Shown here in pieces: positions 10,273-20,815 of a stretch of DNA of 64,000 bases. A program made the position numbers and the translations under genes. Source of the DNA: Solea solea (lineage: Eukaryota > Chordata > Actinopteri > Pleuronectiformes > Soleidae). Under the pieces are notes generated by a model. The model was not told where the DNA came from. It did not search any database and worked only from the letters and a program-made list of their open reading frames with translations. The stretch covers positions 23,630,015 to 23,694,014 of the forward strand of contig NC_081152.1 of NCBI RefSeq assembly GCF_958295425.1, given 5' to 3'. Numbering within the stretch: the stretch's first letter is position 1; each line of letters starts with the position of its first letter.

Positions 10273-12855
10273 ATGGACGAGCTTCAAGCGAATGTGAAGC
10301 ATATCTCGGAGTACAGGGATGCCTGTGTGATCGCTTTAACCGAGACCTGGCTGAAGGATTATGATCCGACTCAAGATTTTGACATTGATGGTTTTGGTCA
10401 GCCTTACCGGCTTGATTGTGACGCACAAATCACCGGCAAATCATTGGGAGGGGGCGTGTGCTTGTACGTCAATCCTCGTTGGTGTAAGTCTGTCAAAATA
10501 AGAGAATCCATATGCAGTCCCCACATCGAACTCTTATCAGTCTCACTGCGCCCATTTTATCTGCCAAGGGAAATCCCACAGGTGTTCCTGACAGTGGTTT
10601 ATATACATCCCAGAGCTGATACGGCAGAAGCAGCGTCCACTATTGCTAAACTTGTGCACCAATTGCAAAATAAATGCCCTGATGCCCCACATTTTATCCT
10701 TGGTGATTTTAACACTTGTAGTCTGAAACAGCATCTTGGTCATTTGCACCAGTATGTAAAATGTCCAACGCGACATGGTAAAATACTGGACTTGTGCTAC
10801 GGCACTATAAAGGGAGCTTACAAATCCTTCCCACTGGCTCCACTTGGCTCTTCTGACCACAGCTGTGTCTTGCTTGCTCCGGTCTACCAGCCGGCCCTCA
10901 AGAAGGGGAAAGTTGAGCGCAAAGAGGTCGCTCTATGGACAGAGAGCGCTATTCGGGAACTGAATGGCTGTTTGCATAATACGAACTGGGATGTTTTTAA
11001 AGACTCATGTACTAATTTAGATGAATTGACTGACACTGTGGTAAATTATATTACCTTCTGCGAAGAGATGATAATCCCAAGAAAGACAATCACACTGTAT
11101 CCTAATAATAAGCCTTGGGTCAGCAAATCCCTCAAGAATTCTATTAATAAGAAAAAAATAGCTTACTATCAAGGAGACATATCTGAACAAAAAGAAGCCC
11201 AAAAATTGGTGAAAAGGGAAATCAAATTGGCCAAAATGCAGTACAAGGACAAGGTTCAGGATGAATTCAGGATGGGCAATTCTCGCTCCGCTTGGAGAGG
11301 AATTAAGTCCATGATGGGAATCCAGGACAAGAAGAAAAGAGTATCTAACAGTGACAAATCTGACTCCACCCTGGCAGAAGAATTAAATCAGTTTTATTTG
11401 AGATTTGATTCAATTGACTTCTCTGGAGAATTGTCTAAATTCAGGGAAGTTCCAGTAAGCAGTGGGATTCAGATAGATGAAATCAGTGTGTGGAGCAATT
11501 TTGGAAAGACTAACCCAAGGAAAAGTTATGGGCCAGATGGAATAAGTGGCCGACTACTTAAATGCTGTGCCCCATTCTTAAGTGAAATCTTTACATACAT
11601 TTTCCAGTGGTCCTTGTCATTAAATAAAGTTCCCACATTATGGAAAGAATCCACTATTGTTCCCGTGGCAAAGGTACCATCACCTAAGACATTAAATGAT
11701 TATCGTCCTGTGGCCCTCACCTCAGTGGTGATGAAGAGTTTTGAGCGTATAGTAAAAAAGAGCTTGCTTGCTATGACGCAGACCGGGATTGATCCCCTTC
11801 AATTCGCCTACCAACCCAGGAAAGGGGTGGAGGATGCTGTGGCGACACTATTGAATTTAATTGTCAGGCACCTGGAAGGCAGGAAAACACACATACGTCT
11901 ATGTTTTGCTGATTTTTCATCAGCCTTCAACTGTATGCAGCCTCTTGTCCTTGCTCACAGGCTTTCAGAAATACCCAGTGTTGATTTGGGAACTATATGC
12001 TGGTTAGTTGATTTTCTGACAACTAGGCCTCAGAGAACTCGTGTTAATGAAACCCTGTCCGGGACTCTGTTGTGTTCCACAGGCTCGCCCCAGGGATGTG
12101 TCTTGTCACCTCTGCTGTTTATGTTGTACACTAATGATTGTAAGAGTACGTTTGAGTCTAGGCACATAATTAAATTTGCTGATGACTCCGTGATTGTCAG
12201 CCTCCTGCAGGACCATGAGGCGGGCCACGGACCGGTCCTGGACCATTTTGTTAGATGGTGTGATGATTCTTATCTGCAACTTAATGTGTCAAAAACGAAA
12301 GACATGAAAATTGATTTCCGTAAGAATCCACCTGTCACAGCCCAAACCTTTGTCAAAGGCACAGCTGTGGACACAGTCAACCATTATAAGTATCTAGGCA
12401 CCATCCTGGATGATAAACTGTCTTTTGAGAGCAACTCAGATGCCATCTGCAGGAAAGTAAATCAGAGGTTGTTTTATTTAAGGAAACTGAGGTCTTTTAA
12501 CGTTGATAAGAAGTTTCTTAAACTGTTTTACTCATCTTTTATTGAGTCTATCTTAACTTTTGCAATGATTTGTTGGTTTGGGAACCTCAGCATATCAAAT
12601 AAGAATAAGATGAAGAATGTGGTCAAACTCTGCCAAAAAACAATTGGCATTAACTTGAATGACCTTGATAATGTTTATCAGGTCAGAGCCATTCAGAGGG
12701 CAAGGGCCATTCTGGCAAACCCTCTTCACCCTCTTCATGCAGAGTTTCGACTCCTCCCATCTAAGAGGAGGTACACATTCCCTTGTCAGGCCAAATCAAA
12801 CAGATATTTAAAATCCTTTGTCCCGTCTGCCGTTAGATTCCTTAATACGCTGTAG
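10273..12855 (+). CDS. LINE endonuclease / reverse transcriptase, 5'-truncated
   Basis: The 860-residue open frame begins within the endonuclease (LTETWL, LGGGVCLYV, LGDFN, SSDHS) and continues through a complete [41 protein letters not shown] and FADDSV. It ends with a LPSKRRY C-terminal segment. No stop or frameshift occurs. The lost N-terminus and promoter should make it immobile on its own. Codon use is more A/T-rich than in the upstream LINE, and it is clearly a different subfamily. Confidence 0.8.
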   Translation: MDELQANVKHISEYRDACVIALTETWLKDYDPTQDFDIDGFGQPYRLDCDAQITGKSLGGGVCLYVNPRWCKSVKIRESICSPHIELLSVSLRPFYLPREIPQVFLTVVYIHPRADTAEAASTIAKLVHQLQNKCPDAPHFILGDFNTCSLKQHLGHLHQYVKCPTRHGKILDLCYGTIKGAYKSFPLAPLGSSDHSCVLLAPVYQPALKKGKVERKEVALWTESAIRELNGCLHNTNWDVFKDSCTNLDELTDTVVNYITFCEEMIIPRKTITLYPNNKPWVSKSLKNSINKKKIAYYQGDISEQKEAQKLVKREIKLAKMQYKDKVQDEFRMGNSRSAWRGIKSMMGIQDKKKRVSNSDKSDSTLAEELNQFYLRFDSIDFSGELSKFREVPVSSGIQIDEISVWSNFGKTNPRKSYGPDGISGRLLKCCAPFLSEIFTYIFQWSLSLNKVPTLWKESTIVPVAKVPSPKTLNDYRPVALTSVVMKSFERIVKKSLLAMTQTGIDPLQFAYQPRKGVEDAVATLLNLIVRHLEGRKTHIRLCFADFSSAFNCMQPLVLAHRLSEIPSVDLGTICWLVDFLTTRPQRTRVNETLSGTLLCSTGSPQGCVLSPLLFMLYTNDCKSTFESRHIIKFADDSVIVSLLQDHEAGHGPVLDHFVRWCDDSYLQLNVSKTKDMKIDFRKNPPVTAQTFVKGTAVDTVNHYKYLGTILDDKLSFESNSDAICRKVNQRLFYLRKLRSFNVDKKFLKLFYSSFIESILTFAMICWFGNLSISNKNKMKNVVKLCQKTIGINLNDLDNVYQVRAIQRARAILANPLHPLHAEFRLLPSKRRYTFPCQAKSNRYLKSFVPSAVRFLNTL

Positions 12856-13020
12856 GCGAACCTGTTGGGAAGGATGTACAGTACTGTTATCTGTGATGAC
12901 TATATGTATTTATATGTATTTATTGTGTATGTGTGTGCTATGTGAGCTCTACTGTGTTGAACTTTTGCTGTAAACCAAATTGCCCTTCGGGGATATTAAA
13001 GATTTTCAAATCAAATCAAA
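10273..13020 (+). mobile_element. CR1-group LINE, 5'-truncated inside the endonuclease
   Basis: Starts abruptly at the codon for MDELQ, a conserved endonuclease segment, directly after the ATTCT tail of the preceding LINE. The 3' UTR (12856-13020) ends with a CCCTTCGGGG-centred hairpin, an ATTAAA and a (CAAAT)n tail. Truncation is typical of incomplete reverse transcription, but the exact abutment is unusual. Confidence 0.75.
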
Positions 13021-13217
13021 TCAATTAAACACAAACAGAAACTTTGGCAGGACATTCATCTTGACAGTGTTTATTCGTCTATCAAAGAGAGAGGGAGGGA
13101 ACCCCACTTTTTAGGAGCTTGCGCTGTAGGAGACGGCAGCATTTCCAGTCGCTCCGCAGCACTTTCTTCTTTTCTACACTTTTAAACACCTTTAAACTTC
13201 TTTGTGAAGGATTTAAC

Positions 13218-15975
13218 ATGTATCCCATGGATACACTAAACTTTAAAACACACACAGGAGCCAGCTCTCTCACTTATTCTCGAGAGAAGTTACTGGCTCT
13301 CAGGAGGACAACAGACGGACAGAGGCACAACATCCCAGCGGAGCTGCGTAGGAGCTACCGGGAGTGCAGCTTGTTCATCCTGACGGAGACATGGCTAACC
13401 GACAGCATACCGGATGCTAACGTGGACCTGCGGGGATTTACTGCGGTGAGAGCCGACAGGAACGCGGAGGCATGCGGCAAATGCAGAGGTGGGGGGCTCA
13501 TCATTTATGTGAACAACCGTTGGTGTAACCCCGGCCATGTCACCGTGAAGGCGGCTTTGTGTGACCCGAATCTGGAGCTGCTTGCCGTTAGCCTGCGGCC
13601 ATACTATCTGCCGAGGGAGTTCAGTCACGTGATCGCCCTGTGTGTTTACATTCCTCCGGAGGTCAAGGCGCAGGCTAAAGCAGACGCTGCTTGTGATGAG
13701 ATTCATAAAGTCACAGCACGGCTGCAGAGGCAACATCCTGAAGCCTTCATAATTATTTCTGGAGACTTCAATAATGTCACCCTGGACTCTACCCTGGCTG
13801 CTTTTCACCAGGTTGTCAACTGCCCCACCAGGAAGAATAGGATGATTGACTTACTGTATACCAACGTTAAGGAAGCATACAGAGTCACCGCCCTTCCCCC
13901 ACTGGGAAAGTCAGACCACAACCTGGTGTACATACAGCCCCAATACACCCCCCTGGTCAAAAGGCAGGCTGTCACCACTCGCTCCATCAGGAGATGGACT
14001 CCTGAAGCTGAGGAGGCACTGAGAGACTGCTTTGATACCACAGACTGGGATGTGTTGCTGGGTGAGCATGCTGAGGACATTGAGGGGATGACTCACTGTC
14101 TCACAGACTATCTCAACTTCTGTGCAGACGTGGTCGCCCCCACCAAGACTGTTCGGTGTTATCCTAATAACAAACCATGGGTAACACAGGAAGTCAAGGT
14201 TGTCCTCAACAAGAAGAAGAAGGCCTTCAGGACTAATGACAGAGAGGAGATGAAAGCAGCACAGCGGGAGGTGAAAGCAAAGGATTCCAACAGGGGGAAA
14301 GTGGAGCAGAAACTTAGGGATAACAACATGAGGGAGGTCTGGAAAGGTGTCAAAACCATCACAGGCCACAAAGCCAAATCCAGCACAGAGGGGGGAGGAG
14401 TGGAGAGGGCAAACCTTCTTCAATAGATTCAGCCACTCCACCCCACTTCCCACCTTCACTGCGGCCCTCACTGACGCCTGCTCCCGTCCCCCTCCTGCAA
14501 CCACAGCCACCCCCCAACCTGCCCCCCCACTCCCACCTCTCTCTGACACCAGCCATCCTCCCCCTTCCCTCCTCTCAGTCACCTCCCTGCTTCACAGCTG
14601 ATCAGGTGAGGGGAGAACTGAGGAAGCTCCGGCCCCAGAAAGCAGCAGGACCAGACCAGGTGTGTCCACGGCTCCTCAAAACCTGTGCTGCGGAACTCGG
14701 GGAGCCACTCCAACGGGTCTTCAACCTGAGCCTACAACTTGGGAGAGTGCCCACCCTCTGGAAGACATCATGCATCGTTCCAGTTCCAAAGAAGAACTGG
14801 CCCAGCGAGCTGAATGACTTCAGATCGGTGGCACTCACTTCACATCTGATGAAGACTCTGGACCGGCTCTTCCTCAACCTCCTCAGGCCTCAGGTACAGC
14901 ACGCTGAGGACACTCTACAGTTTGCCTATCGGGCAGAGGTCAGTGTAGATGATGCCATTCTCTACCTCCTACACCGAGCCCACTCGCATCTGGACAAGGG
15001 AAGTGGCACAGTCAGGATCCTCTTTTTGGACTTTTCGAGTGCCTTCAACACCATCCAGCCCCTTGTACTAAAAGAAAAACTCACCAGAATGCGAGTGGAC
15101 CCCTGCCTGGTTGCTTAGATTTCCAGCTACTTCACAGACAGACCACAGTATGTCAGGCTGAAGGACATCACGTCTGACACAGTGGTCAGCAACATCGGAG
15201 CTCCTCAGGGGACTGCGCTGTCTCCCATCCTCTTCACTCTGTACACTGCAGACTTCTGCTACAACTCTGAAACGTGTCACATCCAGAAGTTTGCAGACGA
15301 CACGGCCATCATGGGGTGTATCAGAGACAATGAAGAGGAAGAGGAATATAGGAGCCTGGTGAGGAACTTTGTTGTCTGGTGCCACATTAATAACCTGCAG
15401 CTCAACACCTCAAAGACCAAGGAACTGGTCATCGACTTCAGGAGGGACAGACCCAGTTCGAGACCAGTTCTAATAGGAGCAGAGGAGGTGGAGGTCGTTC
15501 AGACCTACAAATATCTTGGGCTGTGGCTGGACAACAAGCTGGACTGGACAAGCAACTCAAGGCATCTGTACAAGAAGGCCCAGAGCAGGTTGTACTTCCT
15601 GAGGAGGCTACGATCTTTCAACATCTGCAAGAAGCTCCTGTGGATGTTCTACCAGGCTGTGGTTGCCAGTGTTCTCTCCTACGCTGTGGTGTGCTGGGGC
15701 GGGAGCACAACTAAGGCAGACTTCCACAGACTGGAAAAACTCATCAGGCTGCCGGCTCTGTGGTAGGAATGAGGCTGGACCCTCTGGTGACAGTGGCAGA
15801 GAGAAAAACTGTGGACAAACTGCTGAGCATCCTGGACAATGCCAGCCACCCTCTGCACACTGTCATCAGCAGCCACAGGAGCCACAGAAGCCTCAGCAAC
15901 AGGCTGCTCCTCCCAAAGTACAGTAACTCCTCACTGGGGGGGAGGAGGGCATACAAAACAAACAGTACGAACTAA
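13218..15975 (+). pseudogene. LINE endonuclease / reverse transcriptase, broken
   Basis: The reading starts at ATG 13218 (MYPMDTLNF). The endonuclease has ILTETWL, CRGGGLIIYV, SGDFNN and KSDHNL. Breaks: a frameshift near 14400 just before FFNRFS; a stop near 14599 or a further shift; the RT resumes at about 14606 ([28 protein letters not shown]); a TAG at 15116-15118; then IGAPQGTALSP and FADDTA; and another frameshift near 15755 into VGMRLDPLV. The RT catalytic residues survive in separate blocks. The endonuclease-to-RT linker is a Pro/Ser/Thr-rich low-complexity stretch. Confidence 0.75.
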
Positions 15976-16088
15976 ACAAACAACTGTCCATAATCACAAT
16001 AACCACAACAATAACAACATAATAACATGTGCAATAAAACCTTAAAGACATGTGCAATAAAACCCTGGGCAATATGGGGTAACTGTAG

Positions 16089-16296
16089 GTGTGTGTGTAC
16101 CTGTGTGTGTATGTATATGTATGTGCATATATGTATATATGTGTGTATATGTATGTATGTATGTATATATATATATATATATATATGTGTGTATATATGT
16201 ATGTATGTACGTACGTGTGTATGTATATGTATATATATGTATATGTGTTGTTTGTATGTATGTATGTATACATACATATATATATATATATATAGC
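16089..16296. repeat. (TATG)n/(GT)n/(TA)n compound microsatellite
   Basis: About 200 bp of alternating TG/TATG/TA units inside the 3' UTR of the third CR1-group LINE. It gives spurious open frames rich in Tyr, Ile, Cys and Val in all six frames. Confidence 0.95.
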
Positions 16297-16732
16297 ATGG
16301 GTCATTTACGTTTGTATTTTTATACTTTTTTAGATTTTTATTTTTATTTTATCTTTATTTTTAGCTTATTTTATTCTATTCTATATTTTATGGTGTTTGG
16401 TACCTGGGGTGTTTCTCTTTCCAGTCTCCTGTAAAGTGTGACTCTAATCTTAACAGTGCTGTGTGCTGATGTTGGAGCTGTTAATTTCCCAGAGGGAACC
16501 TCCCAAAGGGATCAATAAAGTCGTCTGTCTGTCTGTCTGTCTGTCTATTCCACTTTCTAATGGAATTTCAGAATATACAAAAAATACACTATAACCTTTC
16601 CAGGTGATCTTAATTTGTACAAGGCTAAACTTTTGAATGCATATGTCTCAGTACGTATTGCTTGTTCTTCTGGTTCAATGACAGTTCCTATTTAAACAGT
16701 CCTCTTCATCATGCTGTTCACATTTTGACATC

Positions 16733-16864
16733 ATGATACCAAGACGACACCTAACAATCAATCAACAGTCCCTGGTCACTGCGAGGCTTGAAACAGGATG
16801 TACTCAGAGGGAGGTTTCCTCTGAGCTTGGAGTGTCACAGAGTGTCATCAGCAGGTTGCAATAA
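16733..16864 (+). pseudogene. Tc1-like transposase N-terminal (HTH) fragment
   Basis: ATG at 16733 opens a 43-codon reading ending in TAA. The product resembles the first helix-turn-helix of Tc1-family transposases: PRRHLT, then LETGCTQREVS, then LGVSQSVISRL, the DNA-recognition helix region. The rest of the transposase (second HTH, DDE domain) is missing downstream, so this is a fragment. Confidence 0.65.
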
Positions 16865-17253
16865 GTTGACTTGTGAACAGTATGAGATGTCTTGTCGAGC
16901 TGTAATTGATGCTCAAGGACAAATTACATTTTACAGATGGTGCAATTTCTTGCTGTGGTATACCCACTATGCACCGATTGATCAGCTGGTGAACTGAATT
17001 GGCCAATTTTCACGTGATCGGCCATGACTGATGACCGACTGGTTGGTCAGATAGAGATATGATGGTTTTAGGCCGGTCAACTGCGCGCCGCATGATCAAC
17101 AGCACACAGCAACAGCAGCACACGCAACGTGAGCTGGTGCAGGTGGAGAGGCTAAGAGGATTAGCAGTTAGCAGAGGCTCCAGATAGCAAGTTAGCTCAG
17201 AATGTTGACAGACAGAAAAGTGGGGATTTCACACGGCAACTTTATTCGACAGC
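16865..17253. other. No gene seen
   Basis: Non-coding and unassigned. CAGCA-rich at 17100-17140. Confidence 0.5.
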
Positions 17254-17414
17254 AGAGCTGCAACAAACTTTATTTTCGTAATCGATGAATGTGTCGATTA
17301 TTTTCTCGATTAATCGCTTGGTCTATAAAATGTCCGAAAATGTTAAAAAAGTTTATCAGTGTTGGGCAAAAGAGTTGATAATTAATTTTGTAATCGATTA
17401 ATCGTTTCAGCTCT
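17254..17414. mobile_element. Short DNA-transposon (MITE) with AGAGCTG ends
   Basis: The left end is AGAGCTGCAAC and the right end is the reverse complement of AGAGCTGAAAC. The interior has several ATTAATCG/TCGATTA motifs typical of a very common fish MITE. A near 8-bp flank match (ATTCGACA and ATTCTACA) hints at a hAT-type duplication, but the boundaries are offset by one or two bases. Confidence 0.5.
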
Positions 17415-18255
17415 ATTCTACAGTATTCACATTGACCACACAAAGCCAGGTCTCCACGGCACTACGTTCACTAATCAAACATGAGTAATAAGATGTAGAC
17501 AGTACAACCAGCACCAACTCGTTACCGGGATGTCCACAGAGCAGGAAGCATGGTGAACCACAAGGTGGCTCTGTATAGGCACCACCACCGTGTGGCGCTA
17601 TTCAGTCTTGGAGAATTTATCTGTTAACCTGGACCACTTATTTTAACAGGCAGACATTACATGACTGAAAGTTGGTTGTATTTCTATGTTATAATTTTAT
17701 ATTAAAGAAAATTTAGTGTGCTGCAAAGTGGTTTTAAAAAACGGTAAACGGAATCAGCCTAAAAAATCCCTTACGACCACTGTTGTTGAAAAGATGAGAT
17801 GAAGAAATGAATATTGCATTCTTCTACTCTACTACTCGCTGTAGCATCAACTTTTTACATTTTCCAGCAGTGGTATGTACTTACTTCCATACTAGGTTAG
17901 TACCAGGCTTCTGAAAAACCAATCATGAGTCATTTGTTGTTTTATTAAACTCCATTGATGTAAGCTAATATTGTGGTACATGCAATGATCTTAGACTTGT
18001 TTGCATTCATTCTTTTTTTTCAGTGGCAGAACTTGGGAAGACACCTGGGAGCCTGCCAGCAACTTTAAGGACTCCATTTAATGTTTTTGTTTGTGTCTTT
18101 AAGACACCTGTATGTTGAATGTTATTCTCTATCTCTCTCTGTCTGTGCAGAGAATAAAAATTAAGATTTGTTCATTTTTTTTAATTCACTTCAGTTTGCC
18201 TTTTTCGTTACATTTCTTGCACACACTCCTCCACTTCTCTCCTTTAGTGTTTTTA
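17415..18255. other. No gene seen
   Basis: Non-coding and unassigned. AT-rich, with no open frame carrying a recognisable motif. Confidence 0.5.
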
Positions 18256-18522
18256 ATAGGCAAGTCAAGTTTTCTCCGGGTTCTCCGGCTTCCTCCCACA
18301 GTCCAAACACATGGAATATGGAGATAAGGTGAATTGGTCACTCCAAATTGACCGTAGCTGGGAGTGTGAGAGTGAATGGTTGTTGGTCTCTATGTGTGGC
18401 CCTGCAATGGACTGGCTAACTGTCCCCGCCTATCGCCCTATGTCAGCTGAGATTGGCACAGCACCCGGCGTGACCCTCCAGTGGAGGATAAAGTGGTAGA
18501 TGATGGATGGATTGATGGACAA
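18256..18522 (+). repeat. Retroposon 3'-end fragment (RTE/Expander- or SINE-like)
   Basis: The block from TTCTCCGGGTTCTCCGGC through CCTGCAATGGACTGG to a GATGGATGGATTGATGG tail is a sequence repeated through fish genomes that ends in ATGG units. A relative lies inverted at 38515-38635. The family name is uncertain. Confidence 0.5.
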
Positions 18523-19289
18523 CATAAGACACATATTTCTCAAATTGCTGACTTATACTGTAGGCAAGTCTTGTGAATGTAGATGGATGAAAGCAGATTG
18601 TGTTGTACCAGATGTGAATTCAAAAGGTGAATTAAGTTTTAATTCAGTTGTTTGAGATCATATTTGGTGAAACCAACAATTCAGCACCATAGACAGTTTA
18701 GCACTGTAAAATCTCGCAATAGTGTATTTCTGCTAAGAAAGAGACACATTTCGAACAGTTAATTTTCTACTAATGTCTCAGAAAAACAATTTAGGTGTCA
18801 AAATGTTCAGAAGTCTTCATAATCTGCGCTCACTTTTATTTCTCCCAATAGAGGTAACATAGGATGCTACAGGGCTAATAAAGGGGAGAGGCAGTGACGT
18901 TAAATTTTCATATTGAACATATTCATACTCATATTCAATTATATTTAACGGCAGGTGCTACAGTAAACCAATTTGACACACGTACAGGAAATTACTCTAA
19001 AACTGCTCTGTCGTCCAATGATTTGTATATTTTAATGTTTGTTCAATAATGATTTTAAGAAGAAATCTACAACAAATGCAGAGGAATAAAAATTAAACGC
19101 ATTCATGGTTGTGCTTTTAAAATCTTGTGATTTCATGAATAAAATATGCATCATCCATACAGAATATTAGATTATTGGCCGTTTCGGTTATATAAAACTC
19201 TCAGTTTAGAGTTTCTAGCTAGTTGAATTTGTCTGTTGTCTATGAACAAGTAAAATACAAGCAGAGCTTCTGTTATAAGTATATAATAG
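18523..19289. other. No gene seen
   Basis: Non-coding, AT-rich and unassigned. Confidence 0.5.
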
Positions 19290-19650
19290 GTAATAAACAT
19301 GAAACGTTTCTTTTCCAGGTTTATTTTGAAAGTGTAATCGTACATTGTAAATTTATTCTCCTAATTCCGTCCACCCGGATGTCGGTAAATGTGTTCATCG
19401 CTAACTTTACAAAATAAAGCGTGATATTTAAGCATCTAACTAACTTCATATGTTTGGCCTAATAATGCTGCTACATGATTGGTATTTATGAAATAGGGGG
19501 AAAAAAGTGTCTTTAGTAGCAGTATTACTCTTACTCGTAAAATATGAAACGTCTCTCTTCTGGGTTTATTTTGAAAGTGTAACCGTACGTTGCATATTTA
19601 TTTTCCTAATTCCGTCCACCCGGACGTGGGTAAATGTGTTGTCGCTAACT
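19290..19650 (+). repeat. Direct repeat of ~110 bp, two copies
   Basis: Copies at about 19297-19410 and 19543-19650 share GAAACGT, GTTTATTTTGAAAGTGTAA, CCTAATTCCGTCCACCCGGA and GTAAATGTGTT...CGCTAACTT. The period is about 246 bp. The second copy runs into the L2 leader. Confidence 0.75.
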
Positions 19651-19699
19651 TGGCAGTGCCACGGGCCCATATCAATAAAACATCCCAGAGCGTCCAGAT

Positions 19700-20815
19700 G
19701 TGGAGCGAGAGGGGTACCGACAGCGTCACTTCTTGAAGCGTACGGCCAGCTGCCGATCTAGCAGCTTAGGACATTTTATTAGAAACCCATGACAATCCAG
19801 AGCTGAGACCAGGACACAGAGTTGCAGTCTTTCATGCTTCTCTGTGCTTCTTTTCGAGCAGTCACCAATAAAAAATAGAGACTGTGTCTGTCCCTCGACC
19901 TACTAAAGTAAAAACTAAAGTAAATAAATCAATAACAAACCTTAGAGGAGTTAGATATTCTAACTTAATAATGATTAATACCGACAATAAAATAGAGTCA
20001 AATAATACCACTTTTAAATGTGGACTATTAAATATAAGGTCACTCTCCTCAAAATCTGTTTTAATAAATGATCTAATTTCTGACAATTGTATTGATTTAT
20101 TCTGTATAACTGAAACTTGGTTACATGAAGAAGATTACTTTAGTCTAAATGAGTCAACTCCACCCACTCATGTTAACACCCATATTCCTATAAACTCAGG
20201 CCGAGGAGGAGGTGTAGCAGCCATTTTTAATACTAGATTATTAATCAATCCCAAGACCAAACCAGGATATTCATCGTTTGAAAGCCATATTCTTAATCTT
20301 TCTCATCCTAGTTGGAAATCACAGAAACCAATTATGATAGTCACAGTTTATCGTCCACCTGCACCTTATTCAGAGTTCTTATCTGAGTTAGTACTTAAGA
20401 CAGATAAAATCATAATTGAAGGGGATTTCAGCATCCATGTAGATGTTGACCGTGATAGTCTTAGCTGTGCATTTAACTCGCTGTTGGAATCAGTTGGTTT
20501 TATTCAACACGTTAATAAATCAACTCATTGCCTTAGTCACACCCTCGATCTTGTTTTGACTTATGGTATTGATATTGATAACTTAAACATAATTCCTCAA
20601 AACCCTCTCCTTCCTGATCATTATCTACTCACATTTAATTGTGAGCCGATGCCTGTCTGATAATAATATTAATACATTCAAAGAGACAGTGCAACCTTTA
20701 TTTAACTCAGTGCCATATGTCAGTACATCTGAAGGTACCTTTTGTGATTTTACTCCCGCCCTCATAGATAACCTTGTTGATAGTACAGCGGCCTCACTGC
20801 GTACTACACTGTAAA
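19700..20815 (+). mobile_element. L2-clade LINE, 5' portion
   Basis: A leader followed by an L2-type endonuclease reading. It stops at about 20815, where an unrelated CR1-group LINE takes over. The L2 RT domain and 3' end were not found on the far side of that LINE. Confidence 0.65.
19884..20815 (+). pseudogene. L2 endonuclease domain, truncated and frameshifted
   Basis: The frame at 19884-20660 carries the endonuclease motifs [43 protein letters not shown] (GDF present) and LPDHYLL. A frameshift near 20645 moves the reading into LSDNNINTF, which ends near TAASLRTTL at 20815. The catalytic Asp of GDFN is kept but the following residue is Ser instead of Asn. The RT domain is absent. Confidence 0.7.

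Larger units (their letters stand above)
13081..16550 (+). mobile_element. CR1-group LINE, third subfamily, full length but decayed
   Basis: GC-rich leader from about 13081, a broken endonuclease-RT reading and a 3' UTR with a large TATG/GT microsatellite. It ends with a TTTCCCAGAGGGA hairpin region, AATAAA (16511-16518 area) and a (GTCT)n tail to about 16547. Same orientation as the two LINEs before it. Confidence 0.75.

Noticed and set aside
15893..16434. Several overlapping open frames rich in Tyr/Ile/His
   Set aside because: All derive from the TATG/GT microsatellite in a LINE 3' UTR.
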